DNA from: Oceanospirillum beijerinckii DSM 7166
GTDB taxonomy: Bacteria > Pseudomonadota > Gammaproteobacteria > Pseudomonadales > Halomonadaceae
Length of the DNA stretch: 64,000 bases
NCBI RefSeq assembly: GCF_000422425.1
Contig: NZ_AULT01000009.1
Span: 116,269 to 180,268 of the forward strand
Direction: 5' to 3'
Part shown: piece by piece, positions 41,890 through 51,745 of the stretch
How the letters are laid out: every line of letters begins with the position of its first letter
Position numbering within the stretch: the stretch's first letter is position 1
The notes under the pieces: generated by a model
Told to the model about the DNA's origin: nothing
Database searches by the model: none
Seen by the model: the letters and a program-made list of their open reading frames with translations, nothing else
Position numbers and translations under genes: made by a program

Positions 41890-44859
41890 TCACGTCCACG
41901 CAGATTCGCTTTTGGCTTCAGCATGGTGAAGAGGCAGGGTTATATTGACCTGGGTTCCTCGACCTTGCATCCGGTCGGCGGGGCTGACGATGTGTATCTG
42001 GCCATAGTGTTCTTCAACAATACTATAGACCAGTGCCAGTCCCAGACCGGTCCCTTCTCCGGGCTCTTTAGTGGTGAAGAAGGGCTCAAAAATATGTTCT
42101 AGCTGGGCCTCAGGGATACCACAGCCACGATCAGTAACAGATACTGTTACTGTGTTCTCCAAAAGGGTGGCAGTTATAGTAACACTATCTCCGGCTTCTG
42201 AGGCATCCCTTGCGTTACTTAATAGATTAACAAATACCTGAATCAACTTCTGAATATCGCCAATCACCTGAATATGAGATGAACACTGGTTGAGAAACTC
42301 AATATCTTTGCCCTTTGAGCTCAGCGATACGAGACTCACGGCCTCATTTATCGCCGCGCAGATATGCATCGGCTCCTGCTGATCCTGACCGGTATGACGA
42401 CCAGCATGGGCAAAACTCACCAGGGAGTGCACGATGCGACTCACCCGTTTGGTGAGTTCCAGAATCTGTTCGGCGGTTTCTTCGATCACCTCGGGGTTGT
42501 CGGTTTCATACTTTAAGTTCTGTACCAGGGAGGATATGCCCGTAATAGGGTTGCCGATCTCATGAGCCACTCCCGCAGCCAGACGACCGATGCTGGCCAA
42601 GCGTTCGCTGTGTACCAATTCCTCTTCCAGCTGTTGGGTATCGGTATGATCTTCCAGCAGAATCACGGAACCATCCATATGGGACAAGGGCTCTTCAATA
42701 TGAGCCTTATGCAGGGAGAACCAACGGGGTTGGCCATTATCCTGGATAACTTTCTGAAATAGATGGGCCTGCTCTTGTTGTTGGATAAATTCGCCCAGCA
42801 GGTTCTGCCACGGCTGAGGCAGGGCATCAAAGCGGGAACCGATCACTTCCTTGCTGCTGATGGCGGTGAGTTCCTCCATCGCGTGGTTCCACATCAGAAT
42901 CTCCCGATCATTACCTAGGGAGCAAACACCGATAGGCAGATATTCCAAGGTTTGTCGGTGGTAACGGCGTAAGCTATCCAGCTCTTTAGCTAATCCTGTG
43001 AGCTGAGACCGATAGTTCTCTAATCGGGTTTCCACAAAGTGAATGTCTTCCGAGTGACTTTGACTGTTACCGGCCTGATAGGGTAGATACTGATCAACAA
43101 TCTCCTGAGCAATGGCTGGCCCCATCAAACCGGAGAGATTAGCCTGAATGCGGTCTCTTAATCGGCGCAGAGCATAAGGCCTGCCATCATCTGGACTAAG
43201 CTTCAGACTACGCAGCGCACTGTCTACTTCCCGTTGTGCAGTGTTCTGGCCCAGAGGTACAGCCAGGAAGCCAACAAAGTCCTGACAGGTGCGGGCTTGT
43301 AGTTGTAAGCGATGAGGCCTGGACATGGCATCGACTGAGCAGGCACTGGCACCCTCTTTTTCATCTTCACTGGGCTGAATAAACAGAGACGTAAAAATAA
43401 AGACGACAATATTGGCGGTCACAGAGGTCAGTGCCACCTGATACCAGCCATCACTGCCGGACTGAAACACCAGATTGGTGGCGGGAACAGCGATCTGATC
43501 CAGGTTATAGAGTAGAGGAATCACCTGGCCAAAGATCCAGATACCGATACCGGTGCATAGACCGGCAATCAAGCCGATACGGTTGGCCGTGGGCCAGTAA
43601 AGCACGGCCAGAATACCGGGCAGAAACTGCAGAATACCGACAAAAGAGGTCAGTCCCAGGCTGGCCAGATCGTGTTTGACGCCCAGCGTGAGATAAAACA
43701 GATACGCGGCAATAATAATGGTACCGATCAACAGGCGACGGAACCACAGCAGCCAGTTGTAGATATCAAATTTGGCTCCGGGTTGATAGGCCGCCAGTAC
43801 CAGGTGGTTCAGGGTCATTGCAGCCAGGGCTAGTGTGACGAGGATAATAGTCCCGCTGGCAGCAGACAGACCGGCGACAAAGACCAGAATGCCGATCAAA
43901 CCATGGGTCGCTTCCTGACCGATACCCAGAATCATATATTCCGGTTGTAGGCTAACCCCCTCTGCCATACCAGCCCATAAAATCAGCGGCACCGGTAAAC
44001 TGAGCAGTAACAGGTATAAAGGCAATGCCCAGGTGGCACGATACAGCACCTCGGTGGATTGGTTCTCGGTAAAGATGATATGGAACATATGAGGCATGGC
44101 GACTGCGGCTGCAAAAAACAGCAGTAACATGGTGCGCCATTGCCCTGCCTCTAGTGGCTGCTGTAGGGCCTGGAGTTGATCGCTGTGATCCTGTAGCCAG
44201 ATTTCTAAACCCTGAAAACCATCAAACACCTCAAACAGGGCATAGCCACCAATCAGCAACATCAGAATCAGTTTGATAATGGATTCAAAGGCGATAGCAA
44301 CTACGAGGCTTTCATGCTTTTCCCGCAGCGAGGTATGTCTGGCGCCAAACAGAATAGCAAAGGTGGTGATCACCAGACAGAAGGCTAACGCCAGGGTATG
44401 GGGTGAGGCTTCGTTGGTCAGAATATAGATGGAATCGGCAACCGCCTGGATCTGCAGTGCTAACAAGGGCATCGCCCCCATCAACATAAAGACAGTCACT
44501 AAACTACCGATCCAGCGGCTGCGAAAGCGAAAGGCAAACAGATCCGCCAGAGACGATAGCTGATAGGTCCGGGTGATACGCAGAATCGGGATCAGTAAGA
44601 CGGGAGCTAAAACAAAGGCTCCGGCGACACCGAGATAATAGGATAAAAAGCCGTAGCCGTGCTGATTAGCCAGTCCAACGGAGCCGTATACCGCCCAGGC
44701 ACTGGCATAGACACCCAGGGATAATACGTAGACAACCGGGTGGCGGGTCAGTTTCCTGGGTAGCCAGCGACGTTCGGTGGCATAGGCGCATAAGAACAGA
44801 ACTAACAGGTAGCCGACACCGATGGCGAAAATCTGTCCCAGACTAAAGCTAAAGTTCAT
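41890..44859 (-). CDS. cbrA: Transporter-linked sensor histidine kinase CbrA
   Basis: This protein of about 989 residues starts with a sodium/solute symporter-like module of about 13 membrane helices (1-500). A linker and PAS-like region (about 620-740) follow, then HisKA with the H-box AHEIGNP (His near 766) and an HATPase domain with [18 protein letters not shown] and [10 protein letters not shown]. That fusion is the CbrA architecture; histidine has been reported as a transported substrate in Pseudomonas. It signals to CbrB. ATG 44859 overlaps the end of the small cbrX ORF by 11 bp, implying coupling. Confidence 0.93.
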   Translation of the reverse strand: MNFSFSLGQIFAIGVGYLLVLFLCAYATERRWLPRKLTRHPVVYVLSLGVYASAWAVYGSVGLANQHGYGFLSYYLGVAGAFVLAPVLLIPILRITRTYQLSSLADLFAFRFRSRWIGSLVTVFMLMGAMPLLALQIQAVADSIYILTNEASPHTLALAFCLVITTFAILFGARHTSLREKHESLVVAIAFESIIKLILMLLIGGYALFEVFDGFQGLEIWLQDHSDQLQALQQPLEAGQWRTMLLLFFAAAVAMPHMFHIIFTENQSTEVLYRATWALPLYLLLLSLPVPLILWAGMAEGVSLQPEYMILGIGQEATHGLIGILVFVAGLSAASGTIILVTLALAAMTLNHLVLAAYQPGAKFDIYNWLLWFRRLLIGTIIIAAYLFYLTLGVKHDLASLGLTSFVGILQFLPGILAVLYWPTANRIGLIAGLCTGIGIWIFGQVIPLLYNLDQIAVPATNLVFQSGSDGWYQVALTSVTANIVVFIFTSLFIQPSEDEKEGASACSVDAMSRPHRLQLQARTCQDFVGFLAVPLGQNTAQREVDSALRSLKLSPDDGRPYALRRLRDRIQANLSGLMGPAIAQEIVDQYLPYQAGNSQSHSEDIHFVETRLENYRSQLTGLAKELDSLRRYHRQTLEYLPIGVCSLGNDREILMWNHAMEELTAISSKEVIGSRFDALPQPWQNLLGEFIQQQEQAHLFQKVIQDNGQPRWFSLHKAHIEEPLSHMDGSVILLEDHTDTQQLEEELVHSERLASIGRLAAGVAHEIGNPITGISSLVQNLKYETDNPEVIEETAEQILELTKRVSRIVHSLVSFAHAGRHTGQDQQEPMHICAAINEAVSLVSLSSKGKDIEFLNQCSSHIQVIGDIQKLIQVFVNLLSNARDASEAGDSVTITATLLENTVTVSVTDRGCGIPEAQLEHIFEPFFTTKEPGEGTGLGLALVYSIVEEHYGQIHIVSPADRMQGRGTQVNITLPLHHAEAKSESAWT

Positions 44860-45025
44860 CAAGTTTTCTCTTTTGTTCCAGCCAGACGGAGATGCCGATC
44901 AGTGCGGCCCATACCAGATAAGGACGATACCAGCTGCCGTTACTGTCGCCCCACCAGTCCATTAATACGGGGGAAAACAGATAACCGGCAAATACCAGAA
45001 AAAGGATCAGGCGGTAGATATACAT
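44849..45025 (-). CDS. cbrX: Small two-helix membrane protein, CbrX-like
   Basis: A 58-codon ORF from ATG 45025 to TAG at 44851-44849. It starts MYIYRLILFLVFAGYLFSP (first membrane helix), has a polar DWWGDSNGSWYRPY middle and a second hydrophobic segment YLVWAALIGISVWL, and ends in a charged QKRKLDEL tail. Its 3' end overlaps the cbrA start by 11 bp. Position, size and overlap match the small gene before cbrA in Pseudomonas, called cbrX, which couples translation of cbrA. Whether the peptide itself has a function is not known. It is easily missed because of its length. Confidence 0.8.
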   Translation of the reverse strand: MYIYRLILFLVFAGYLFSPVLMDWWGDSNGSWYRPYLVWAALIGISVWLEQKRKLDEL

Positions 45026-45120
45026 TGAAATGCCTTACACGGTCAGTGATGACCCTGCTGAATTGAGTGTGTTGTGAAATTACGTGTTATGCAATCAATC
45101 GTATACACGATGTCTTCAGA

Positions 45121-46083
45121 TTAAAGCGAGTCGGCAGTAGCGTGCAGGCTCGCTTCAGGAATATCGGCACAGCCTGGAACACGGGAGATCTGCCACTGCT
45201 GGATCGCCCACTGTAACAGCTCAATATAAGTGGCGGTAAGTATATTTTTTTCTAACGCTATGTCAGAAATCAGGCCTAACGCCTGTAATGCCCGTAGCAA
45301 CAATTGACGCCGATCTTCGGGTGCAATTCCAGGGGCCAGATTTTGTTTGCTTAGCTTCTGCCCCGTGGGATTGGTAATTACAGGGATATGGGCATACTCA
45401 GGCTTTGGCAATTTAAGATAATCGATCAGCTGTAACTGTCGTGGCGTGCTTTCCAGAATATCGTAACCGCGCACGATCTGGTTGACGCCCTGTTCGGCAT
45501 CGTCCAGTACCACGGCCAGCTGATAAGCAAAGAGTTTATCCCGGCGCTGAATAATAAAATCACCCAGTTCGTCCATCTGCCAGGAGCAAGTACCCTGGAT
45601 ACGATCTTCAATACTGAACTGGCCCTGAGTCCGGATACGCACGGCGCAATCGGTTGTACGTTCGGGTGGTTTTACTCTGCACCAGTTGGGATAAACGGGA
45701 TGACCTTTGAGCTGTTTGCGGCTGCACTGGCAGTAATAGGCCAGGCCTTGCTGTAGCAGCCAATCAACACAGGCCTGATAGCGTTCGTTTTGCTGGCTCT
45801 GGTAAAACACCTCACCATCCCAATGCAGATCAAAGTCGTCCAGAGTTTGCAGGATTTGTGTGCTGGAGCCGGGTTGTTCACGTGGCGGATCGATATCTTC
45901 GATACGCAATAGCCACAGGCCGTCGTGTGCTTTAGCATCCAGATAACTGGCTAATGCGGCGACCAGAGAACCAAAATGAAGAGGACCAGAAGGTGTCGGT
46001 GCAAAACGACCGATATAACGTTGCTCGGTTATGTACGTTGTCGGTGTTGAAGGCATTGCATGAGCTGTAGAAATGAGAGGCAT
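45121..46083 (-). CDS. gluQ: Glutamyl-Q tRNA(Asp) synthetase
   Basis: This enzyme of about 320 residues activates glutamate and attaches it to queuosine in tRNA(Asp); it resembles a GluRS catalytic core without the anticodon domain. Motifs: GRFAPTPSGPLHFGSLVAAL, RIEDIDPPREQPGS, zinc-type cysteines in YYCQCSRKQL and NWCRV, and KLSKQN as the KMSKS equivalent. The start is uncertain: ATG 46083 (used) and ATG 46056 both lack a good ribosome site. It follows dksA on the same strand, the classic dksA-gluQ pair. Confidence 0.92.
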   Translation of the reverse strand: MPLISTAHAMPSTPTTYITEQRYIGRFAPTPSGPLHFGSLVAALASYLDAKAHDGLWLLRIEDIDPPREQPGSSTQILQTLDDFDLHWDGEVFYQSQQNERYQACVDWLLQQGLAYYCQCSRKQLKGHPVYPNWCRVKPPERTTDCAVRIRTQGQFSIEDRIQGTCSWQMDELGDFIIQRRDKLFAYQLAVVLDDAEQGVNQIVRGYDILESTPRQLQLIDYLKLPKPEYAHIPVITNPTGQKLSKQNLAPGIAPEDRRQLLLRALQALGLISDIALEKNILTATYIELLQWAIQQWQISRVPGCADIPEASLHATADSL

Positions 46084-46102
46084 AGGTAGAGTGATGCAAT
46101 AA

Positions 46103-46125
46103 CGGGGCAAGGAAAGCTTGCCCCG
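46103..46125 (-). terminator. Hairpin between dksA and gluQ
   Basis: A 9-bp stem CGGGGCAAG/CTTGCCCCG with a 5-nt loop, then TTATT on the minus strand. A weak U-tract suggests partial termination or a processing site, as described for dksA-gluQ in other bacteria. Confidence 0.55.
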
Positions 46126-46142
46126 ATTATTGAATAAGAGAG

Positions 46143-46571
46143 TTAACCGCCAATCTGACGCTCTTTGATTTCAGCCAGCGTTTTACAGTCTGCACACAGA
46201 GTGGCTGTAGGGCGTGCTTCTAAGCGACGAATGCCGATTTCAATACCACAGGACTCACAGTAGCCGTAGTCTTCGTTATCAATATCGTCTAATGCTTCAT
46301 TGATCTTTTTGATCAGTTTGCGCTCACGGTCACGTGTACGCAGTTCTAGGCTGAATTCTTCTTCCTGAGTGGCTCGGTCAGCGGGGTCAGCAAAGTTGTT
46401 TGCATCTTCCTGAAGATGTTGCACTGTACGGTCAACCTCTTCCATCAGATCCTGTTTCCATTGCAGAAGAATCTGGCGAAAATGCTCAAGCTGCTTATCA
46501 TTCATGTACTCCTCGCCGTCAACGAGGTTATACGGTGTGAATGAATCATTGTTGGTTGCATTGTCTGGCAT
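46143..46571 (-). CDS. dksA: RNA polymerase-binding transcription factor DksA
   Basis: This 142-residue factor acts with ppGpp in the stringent response. A coiled coil (about 25-100) carries the tip motif [14 protein letters not shown], and the C4 zinc site is CESC ... CADC. ATG 46571 is used. The likely rRNA promoter P1 at 63851 with its GC-rich discriminator is a typical target. It is divergent from the aminotransferase gene. Confidence 0.97.
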   Translation of the reverse strand: MPDNATNNDSFTPYNLVDGEEYMNDKQLEHFRQILLQWKQDLMEEVDRTVQHLQEDANNFADPADRATQEEEFSLELRTRDRERKLIKKINEALDDIDNEDYGYCESCGIEIGIRRLEARPTATLCADCKTLAEIKERQIGG

Positions 46572-46647
46572 ATGACTGCCCCATATTAGTGTTATTGGAT
46601 ACCTGGGGGATGCCTGCCGATTTCTCGTCCATTAGTGGCACCCTCAC

Positions 46648-46672
46648 AACGCAGAACAACCTCTGCGTTTTT
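46648..46672 (+). terminator. Orphan plus-strand terminator upstream of dksA
   Basis: An 8-bp stem AACGCAGA/TCTGCGTT, 6-nt loop, then TTTTT on the plus strand. It lies in the divergent gap between dksA and the aminotransferase gene, 76 bp beyond the dksA start, where no plus-strand gene ends. It may end antisense transcription or a short leader RNA. Confidence 0.55.
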
Positions 46673-46843
46673 GAAAGCTTTGCTTATTTATCGGAAAAGC
46701 GTTCAGAATGCAACTTGAAGAGTAAATTATAGAACATATTTTTCCCTTCAGCTGTTTCAAAAAATGGGGCGAAGGTGCATAAACGCGGGCTTTTCCCTAT
46801 TATGTACAGAAATTGTTACTAGAAAGCCGAGTTGGGGTAGTTT

Positions 46844-48019
46844 ATGTCTCTATCTAATTTCAAATGGGCAGACAGGGTTGCCGAAGTTGCCCCTTTTCAT
46901 GTGATGCAGCTTTTATCCCGAGCCCGTCAGTTACAGGCTGAGGGTAGGGATGTAATACATATGGAAGTTGGGGAGCCGGATTTCCCCACTGCAGCGCCCA
47001 TTGTTGCTGCAGGACAGGATGCTTTGGCAAAAGGTCTGACGCAATATACTCCAGCGGCAGGTTTGCCGGAACTGCGAGAGGCCATTGCCGGTCACTATCA
47101 AACGGCCTATGGCGTCAGCGTTGATCCAAAGCGTGTTATCGTGACGCCAGGTGCATCTGGGGCGTTATTGTTACTGGCGGCTTTGTTGGTGAACCCAGGT
47201 GATCAGGTTTTGATGGCCGACCCCACTTATCCTTGTAACCGCAACTTTATGCGCCTGTTTAGCGGTGAACCCAAGTTGATTCCTGTGGGGGCGGAGAGTC
47301 AGTTTCAGCTGACGGCTCAACATATTGAACAGCACTGGGCTGAAAACACCCGGGCCGCGATGTTGGCGACGCCATCCAACCCTACCGGCACTTTAGTGGA
47401 TGAGAGTGCTTTACAAGCGATCAGTCAGGCAGTTGCCGAGCGTAATGGTGCGCTGATTGTTGATGAGATCTATCAGGGGCTGACTTATGGTGTTGATGCG
47501 CTGACTGCACTGTCGGTAAACGACGATACTTTTGTGATTAATAGCTTCTCAAAATACTTTGGTATGACCGGCTGGCGGCTGGGTTGGTTAGTCGCACCTG
47601 AGTGTGCGGTGCCTGAGTTGGATAAGCTGGCGCAAAATATCTTCCTGTCTGCGACCACACCATCGCAATACGCCGCACTGGCCGCTTTCCAACCGGAAAC
47701 CATCGCCATTTTGGAAGAGCGTCGAGCCGAGTTTGCCCGTCGTCGTGACTATTTGTTACCGGCGCTACGTGATCTGGGGATGTCGATTCCGGTCACACCG
47801 GAAGGGGCGTTTTATATCTATGCTGGTGTTGATCATCTGACCGATGATAGCTATCAATGGTGTCAGGATCTGCTGGAGCAGGAAGCAGTTGCGGCTACGC
47901 CAGGTTTGGATTTTGGCATTGAGGGAGCGCGCAGCACGGTACGTTTTGCTTATGCTACCGATCTGGTGCAGCTGGAACGAGCCATTGAACGTATTGCCCG
48001 TTTTATCCAGCGTGGTTAA
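46844..48019 (+). CDS. PLP-dependent class I/II aminotransferase
   Basis: This 391-residue fold-type I aminotransferase has a GEPDFPTAAPIV motif near the start, the ATPSNPTGTL segment for PLP-phosphate, VDEIYQGLTYG, and the Schiff-base Lys237 in SFSKYFGMTGWRLGW. The C-terminal VRFAYAT fits aspartate/alanine-type enzymes. The substrate cannot be fixed. A homologue sits at the same place by dksA in Pseudomonas, so it belongs to the conserved neighbourhood. Confidence 0.9.
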   Translation: MSLSNFKWADRVAEVAPFHVMQLLSRARQLQAEGRDVIHMEVGEPDFPTAAPIVAAGQDALAKGLTQYTPAAGLPELREAIAGHYQTAYGVSVDPKRVIVTPGASGALLLLAALLVNPGDQVLMADPTYPCNRNFMRLFSGEPKLIPVGAESQFQLTAQHIEQHWAENTRAAMLATPSNPTGTLVDESALQAISQAVAERNGALIVDEIYQGLTYGVDALTALSVNDDTFVINSFSKYFGMTGWRLGWLVAPECAVPELDKLAQNIFLSATTPSQYAALAAFQPETIAILEERRAEFARRRDYLLPALRDLGMSIPVTPEGAFYIYAGVDHLTDDSYQWCQDLLEQEAVAATPGLDFGIEGARSTVRFAYATDLVQLERAIERIARFIQRG

Positions 48020-48112
48020 TTTTTTCTAGCACGGCGACTGACTTGGCTTGTAAGAAGCTTGGCTTTTTAAGTAGTAGGATAAAGAAGCTAGATAAGAACA
48101 TGGGAGCGAGTG

Positions 48113-48838
48113 ATGCAGTGGGTTTCTGAATTAAAACCAGCCACTCTGATTCGACGTTACAAGCGTTTTATGGCGGATGTACTGCTTGAAGATGGTTCCG
48201 AGATCACTCTGCATTGCCCCAATACCGGTTCCATGCGTAACTGTATGCAGGAAGGTTGGCGGGTATGGTACTCCGATTCCGGTAATCCGAAACGTAAATA
48301 CCCCTGTAGCTGGGAGTTGACCGAAACCCCGGATGGTCACCGTATCTGTGTTAATACCGCCCAGGCTAATAAGCTGGTGTATGAGGCCCTGCAGGAAGGC
48401 TGGATTGAGGAGCTGCAGGGTTATGACTCTATTCGACCTGAGGTGAAATACGGCTCGGAAAACAGTCGGATCGATTTTCTACTCAGTCATACTGATCAGC
48501 AGTGTTACGTGGAAGTGAAAAGCGTTACCTTGCTGGAAGAAGATAGAGGTGAGGGCGCTGGATTTTTCCCTGATGCCGTCAGTCAGCGTGGGCAAAAACA
48601 TCTGCGTGAATTGCAGGAGATGGTTCAACAGGGGCACCGTGCAGTATTGCTGTTTTGTGTTAACCACACGGGGATTGAACAGGTTAGCCCGGCTCGCCAT
48701 ATCGATCCAACTTATACTCAGGCGCTATCAGAAGCGATGGCGGCAGGCGTTGAGGTATTGGCATACCGGGCACAACTGGATATCAATTATGCCCGGTTGG
48801 ATCAGGCGCTTACGCTTCTACCTGAGTCTCAGTGGTAA
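48113..48838 (+). CDS. sfsA: Sugar fermentation stimulation protein homologue SfsA
   Basis: This 241-residue protein has an N-terminal OB-like part ([28 protein letters not shown]) and a C-terminal nuclease-like PD-(D/E)xK fold region ([18 protein letters not shown]). E. coli SfsA was linked to maltose gene expression and DNA binding; the true activity is not settled. In E. coli sfsA precedes dksA; here it lies nearby but in the opposite orientation. ATG 48113 is used. Its 3' end overlaps the Rieske gene by 29 bp, tail to tail. Confidence 0.93.
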   Translation: MQWVSELKPATLIRRYKRFMADVLLEDGSEITLHCPNTGSMRNCMQEGWRVWYSDSGNPKRKYPCSWELTETPDGHRICVNTAQANKLVYEALQEGWIEELQGYDSIRPEVKYGSENSRIDFLLSHTDQQCYVEVKSVTLLEEDRGEGAGFFPDAVSQRGQKHLRELQEMVQQGHRAVLLFCVNHTGIEQVSPARHIDPTYTQALSEAMAAGVEVLAYRAQLDINYARLDQALTLLPESQW

Positions 48839-49154
48839 TGTGCAGGCAGATCTCGTTATTATTATTGATCTCGTAAGGGATGGGGCGTAATGCCTTGCCC
48901 TTACAGGGGCCGTAAATACATTCCCCAGTTTTGATCAAAAATTGTGCCCCGTGCAGTGCGCATTGAATCAACTGTTTGCTGCTATCCAGAAACTGGTCTG
49001 GCACCCACTCCAGATTGATTCCCATATGCGGACACTCGTTGGCGTAGAGAAAAACTTTCTTTTTTTTCTTTACGGCAAAGATGGGCCCCAGAGGGCTCTG
49101 AAAACCTTTGCTGCTATTGGGTTCAATAGCATCAAGGGAGCAAAGTATATACAT
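48810..49154 (-). CDS. Rieske [2Fe-2S] ferredoxin-like protein
   Basis: This 114-residue soluble protein has one Rieske cluster site: Cys41-His43 in NECPHMG and Cys65-His68 in QCALHGAQF. It lacks a membrane anchor or oxygenase domain, so it resembles NirD/ferredoxin-type Rieske proteins that move electrons to a partner. No partner reductase is adjacent. ATG 49154 follows a strong GGGGAGG site. It overlaps the end of sfsA. A structured RNA segment lies upstream. Confidence 0.85.
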   Translation of the reverse strand: MYILCSLDAIEPNSSKGFQSPLGPIFAVKKKKKVFLYANECPHMGINLEWVPDQFLDSSKQLIQCALHGAQFLIKTGECIYGPCKGKALRPIPYEINNNNEICLHITTETQVEA

Positions 49155-49282
49155 AATATCCTCCCCGCTGAGAGAGATTCATCCAAGTCTATTCTAGACC
49201 TGGAAGATGACAGCGGCTTATCGGTTTTCTTGCGGTTTTGCACTGGCCTTACAGGTGGCTCTGGTGGTAATCGATTGGCAAT

Positions 49283-49428
49283 AAAAAAGCCGCTTGCAAA
49301 CGCAAGCGGCTGAAATCCGGTTAGTTTCCTAACCTCGAACACTAGATAACCCCTGTTCGGACACCTGCATTATCTATAGCATCTGTGACAAGGAGATGAC
49401 AGAAGCCTTCTTTCCCGGTAGTCATCTC
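49283..49428 (-). ncRNA. Structured RNA element ending in a terminator
   Basis: On the minus strand, in order: an 8-bp hairpin (GAGATGAC at 49428-49421 with GTCATCTC at 49400-49393); two crossing helices (TAGATAA/TTATCTA, 49376-49370 with 49349-49343, and CGAACA/TGTTCG, 49359-49354 with 49341-49336); a 6-bp GAAA-tetraloop hairpin (49334-49319); and a 9-bp terminator stem (49310-49289) followed by six Ts. It starts 21 bp after the pentapeptide gene and ends 130 bp before the Rieske gene. It could be a 3'-UTR-derived RNA, an independent sRNA or an attenuator. I do not recognise a known family. Confidence 0.55.
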
Positions 49429-49448
49429 TTTATTTGGCTATGATGTTT

Positions 49449-49802
49449 TTATGGGGTGTTATAGCGCATACGGGTGCCGTGGTTCAGGGATAACAATAAC
49501 TCGTCGGCAGATAACTCCTTTGGGAAATAACAGCCTGAAATATTAGCACCGGCCAGGCTTGCACCTTCAAGGCGGGTATGGCTGAAGTCTATTCCCCGCA
49601 GATCGGCACCTCGGAAATAAGCATTGCTCAGATCCAGCCCATGAGCATCCAGGCCACGTAGGTCCAGGCCTCTAAAATCACCACTTCTTAAATCAATCGC
49701 CCCACCGGCTGAGCGAGCAGTGTTAAAATCTTCAATATTTTCATCCCTAAGTAGCTGATACAAAGGGTCTTGTAGAATTTTGGGTGTTTGCGCTTGAGTC
49801 AT
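49449..49802 (-). CDS. Pentapeptide-repeat protein
   Basis: This 117-residue protein contains about nine tandem A(D/N)LxX repeats (residues 36-92: DLRSGDFRGLDLRGLDAHGL and on), which form a right-handed beta helix. It lacks a signal peptide. A function cannot be given: family members range from DNA-gyrase mimics such as Qnr to scaffolds. A GGGAGG site lies before ATG 49802. The gene is followed by a structured RNA segment. Confidence 0.85.
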   Translation of the reverse strand: MTQAQTPKILQDPLYQLLRDENIEDFNTARSAGGAIDLRSGDFRGLDLRGLDAHGLDLSNAYFRGADLRGIDFSHTRLEGASLAGANISGCYFPKELSADELLLSLNHGTRMRYNTP

Positions 49803-49951
49803 GGCTGATCCCTCCCAGGAAAGTTCCGTAGTAGCGGCTTTATTACTGATATAGAGTCTAGTCAGAACTTTTCTGATAAGAAAGGCTCATCATACGAGGC
49901 CCTTGAGTCGACACTTAATATCAGTATAGCCGCCCGAATATGCCAGAAATG

Positions 49952-51520
49952 TTATGTCAGTCCTAAGTGACGACGGATGCTATTTAGCAGATTCTGTGTG
50001 GCATTATCTTCATCGGTATTGATGACTACAGTATAGTGGCTTTCCTCTTCCGTGATTATCTCTTGCTGCTGCAGTTGTTTCTCCAGTACTCCAAGATCTG
50101 CTTCGGAAGCATCAGCGCCTTTAATATGACGTTTCTTCACCCGGCGGCGCAAAGTTTCCTCGCTGGCGGTAAAAGACAGTGTCAGTGCCGGTACAGCCAG
50201 TTGCTCTGCTTTTTCACGCAGGGCATCACGTTGCCAGCGTTTCAGGTTGGTGGCATCCACAATGACCGGTGTGGCAGAGTGAATAATACCATCGGCCAGC
50301 TCAATCAGGCGCTGATAGGTTTGCTCTGTCGCCTCTGGGGTATAAATACCCGCATCCAGATCGGAATGGCTTCTATCATTGGCATCCAGGCCAAACAGAC
50401 GTTTGCGTTCTACATCGGAGCGGATGCGAATTACACCCAGATCTTTGATTACTGCACGACTGATAGAGCTTTTACCAGAACCCGATACACCGTGTGTAAT
50501 CAGCATAAACGGCTGCTCGAACATGGTGTAGGATTCGGCCAGATCGATATAACGCTGGTAGTCCGCTTCCAGATTGTTACGAGCTGCGTCATCAATATTT
50601 GGATCGGCGAGCATAAAACGAGTCACTTTGGCACGGACCATGGCACGATAGCTCTTATAGAAGCTCAGCAGTTGCAGGCCTTCGTAATCGCCGGTCAACT
50701 CCAGGTACAGGTTGATAAAGTGGCGGGCCAGTTTATCTTCGGCATGGGCTTCCAGGTCCATCACCAGGAAAGCTACATCACTGATTACATCAATCCAGCG
50801 GAACTCGTCATTAAACTCGATGCCATCAAATAGGGTGACCTTGTCATCAATGACGACGGCATTGCCCAGATGAATATCACCGTGACACTCACGCACCATG
50901 CCATTCTGTTTACGCTGGGCAAACAGCGGTTCCAAGCGGGTAAAGGTATCTTGCATCCAACCTTCCAGCTGAGCCAGTTGGTTTAGAGCCGCTTTATCGT
51001 TCAGCATCTCTTTGATCTGGTCAAAGTTTTGCTGCGCTGGTGCTAATACTTCAGCAGGATCGCCCAGTAGGGTGCTGTCATCGGCTTTAGCGATATCGGC
51101 GTGGAAGCTGGCGATCTGTTGTGCCAGGCCATCCATATGTTCCTGGGTCAGGCTGCCATTGGCTTGTAAGGCGCTTAACAGCTGATCATTATCAAACTGT
51201 TTTACCTTGATGGCGTATTCAAATGGAGCGCTGTCATCACCCAGCAGAGGAGCATCTTCAGAACCGGAAATTGGCAGTACGTCCAGATAGATCTCTGGTG
51301 CCAGACGTTGGTTGAGCTTCAACTCCTGCTGACAGAAGTGCTGGCGCTGCTCCAGGGTGGTGAAGTTCAGAAAACCAAAATCCATCGGTTTTTTGATCTT
51401 GTAAGCGTACTCTCCGGTCAACAGTACCCAGGAAATATGGGTCTGGTAGAGCTTAAATTCCGTTACCGGATGGTCATAAAGGGCCGGGTTCTGCAGCGCA
51501 TTAATCAGCGTCTGGCTCAC
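49952..51520 (-). CDS. APH-like kinase fused to AAA/zeta-type ATPase
   Basis: This 522-residue two-domain protein has an N-terminal aminoglycoside phosphotransferase-like kinase fold (about 1-310) with the catalytic loop ECHGDIHLGN and metal-binding FDGIEFND. The C-terminal P-loop kinase domain (about 335-522) has GVSGSGKSS and a VDATNLKRWQRDAL segment as in polynucleotide or small-molecule kinases. Such fusions are common in proteobacteria but their substrates are unknown. It starts with GTG 51520 after AGGAG at 7-bp spacing. It is not evidence of drug resistance. Confidence 0.85.
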   Translation of the reverse strand: MSQTLINALQNPALYDHPVTEFKLYQTHISWVLLTGEYAYKIKKPMDFGFLNFTTLEQRQHFCQQELKLNQRLAPEIYLDVLPISGSEDAPLLGDDSAPFEYAIKVKQFDNDQLLSALQANGSLTQEHMDGLAQQIASFHADIAKADDSTLLGDPAEVLAPAQQNFDQIKEMLNDKAALNQLAQLEGWMQDTFTRLEPLFAQRKQNGMVRECHGDIHLGNAVVIDDKVTLFDGIEFNDEFRWIDVISDVAFLVMDLEAHAEDKLARHFINLYLELTGDYEGLQLLSFYKSYRAMVRAKVTRFMLADPNIDDAARNNLEADYQRYIDLAESYTMFEQPFMLITHGVSGSGKSSISRAVIKDLGVIRIRSDVERKRLFGLDANDRSHSDLDAGIYTPEATEQTYQRLIELADGIIHSATPVIVDATNLKRWQRDALREKAEQLAVPALTLSFTASEETLRRRVKKRHIKGADASEADLGVLEKQLQQQEIITEEESHYTVVINTDEDNATQNLLNSIRRHLGLT

Positions 51521-51745
51521 AGGCGTACTCCTGTTGATTCTTATGGTGTTTCGTCGATTCTTATGACGTCAGTGCAGAACCTGTCAGGTCAGGTTTTGCA
51601 CTAAGCGATTACTGAGTCACCATCATATCACTATGATCAAGCCTATCACTAAGATCAAAGGCTCAAAGGTCGGTCTATAAACCTGTGCTTATCAACCTGG
51701 CATCACTTTGAGCGCTTGTTTTGCTATCTTAGTTTTTTAAAGGTC

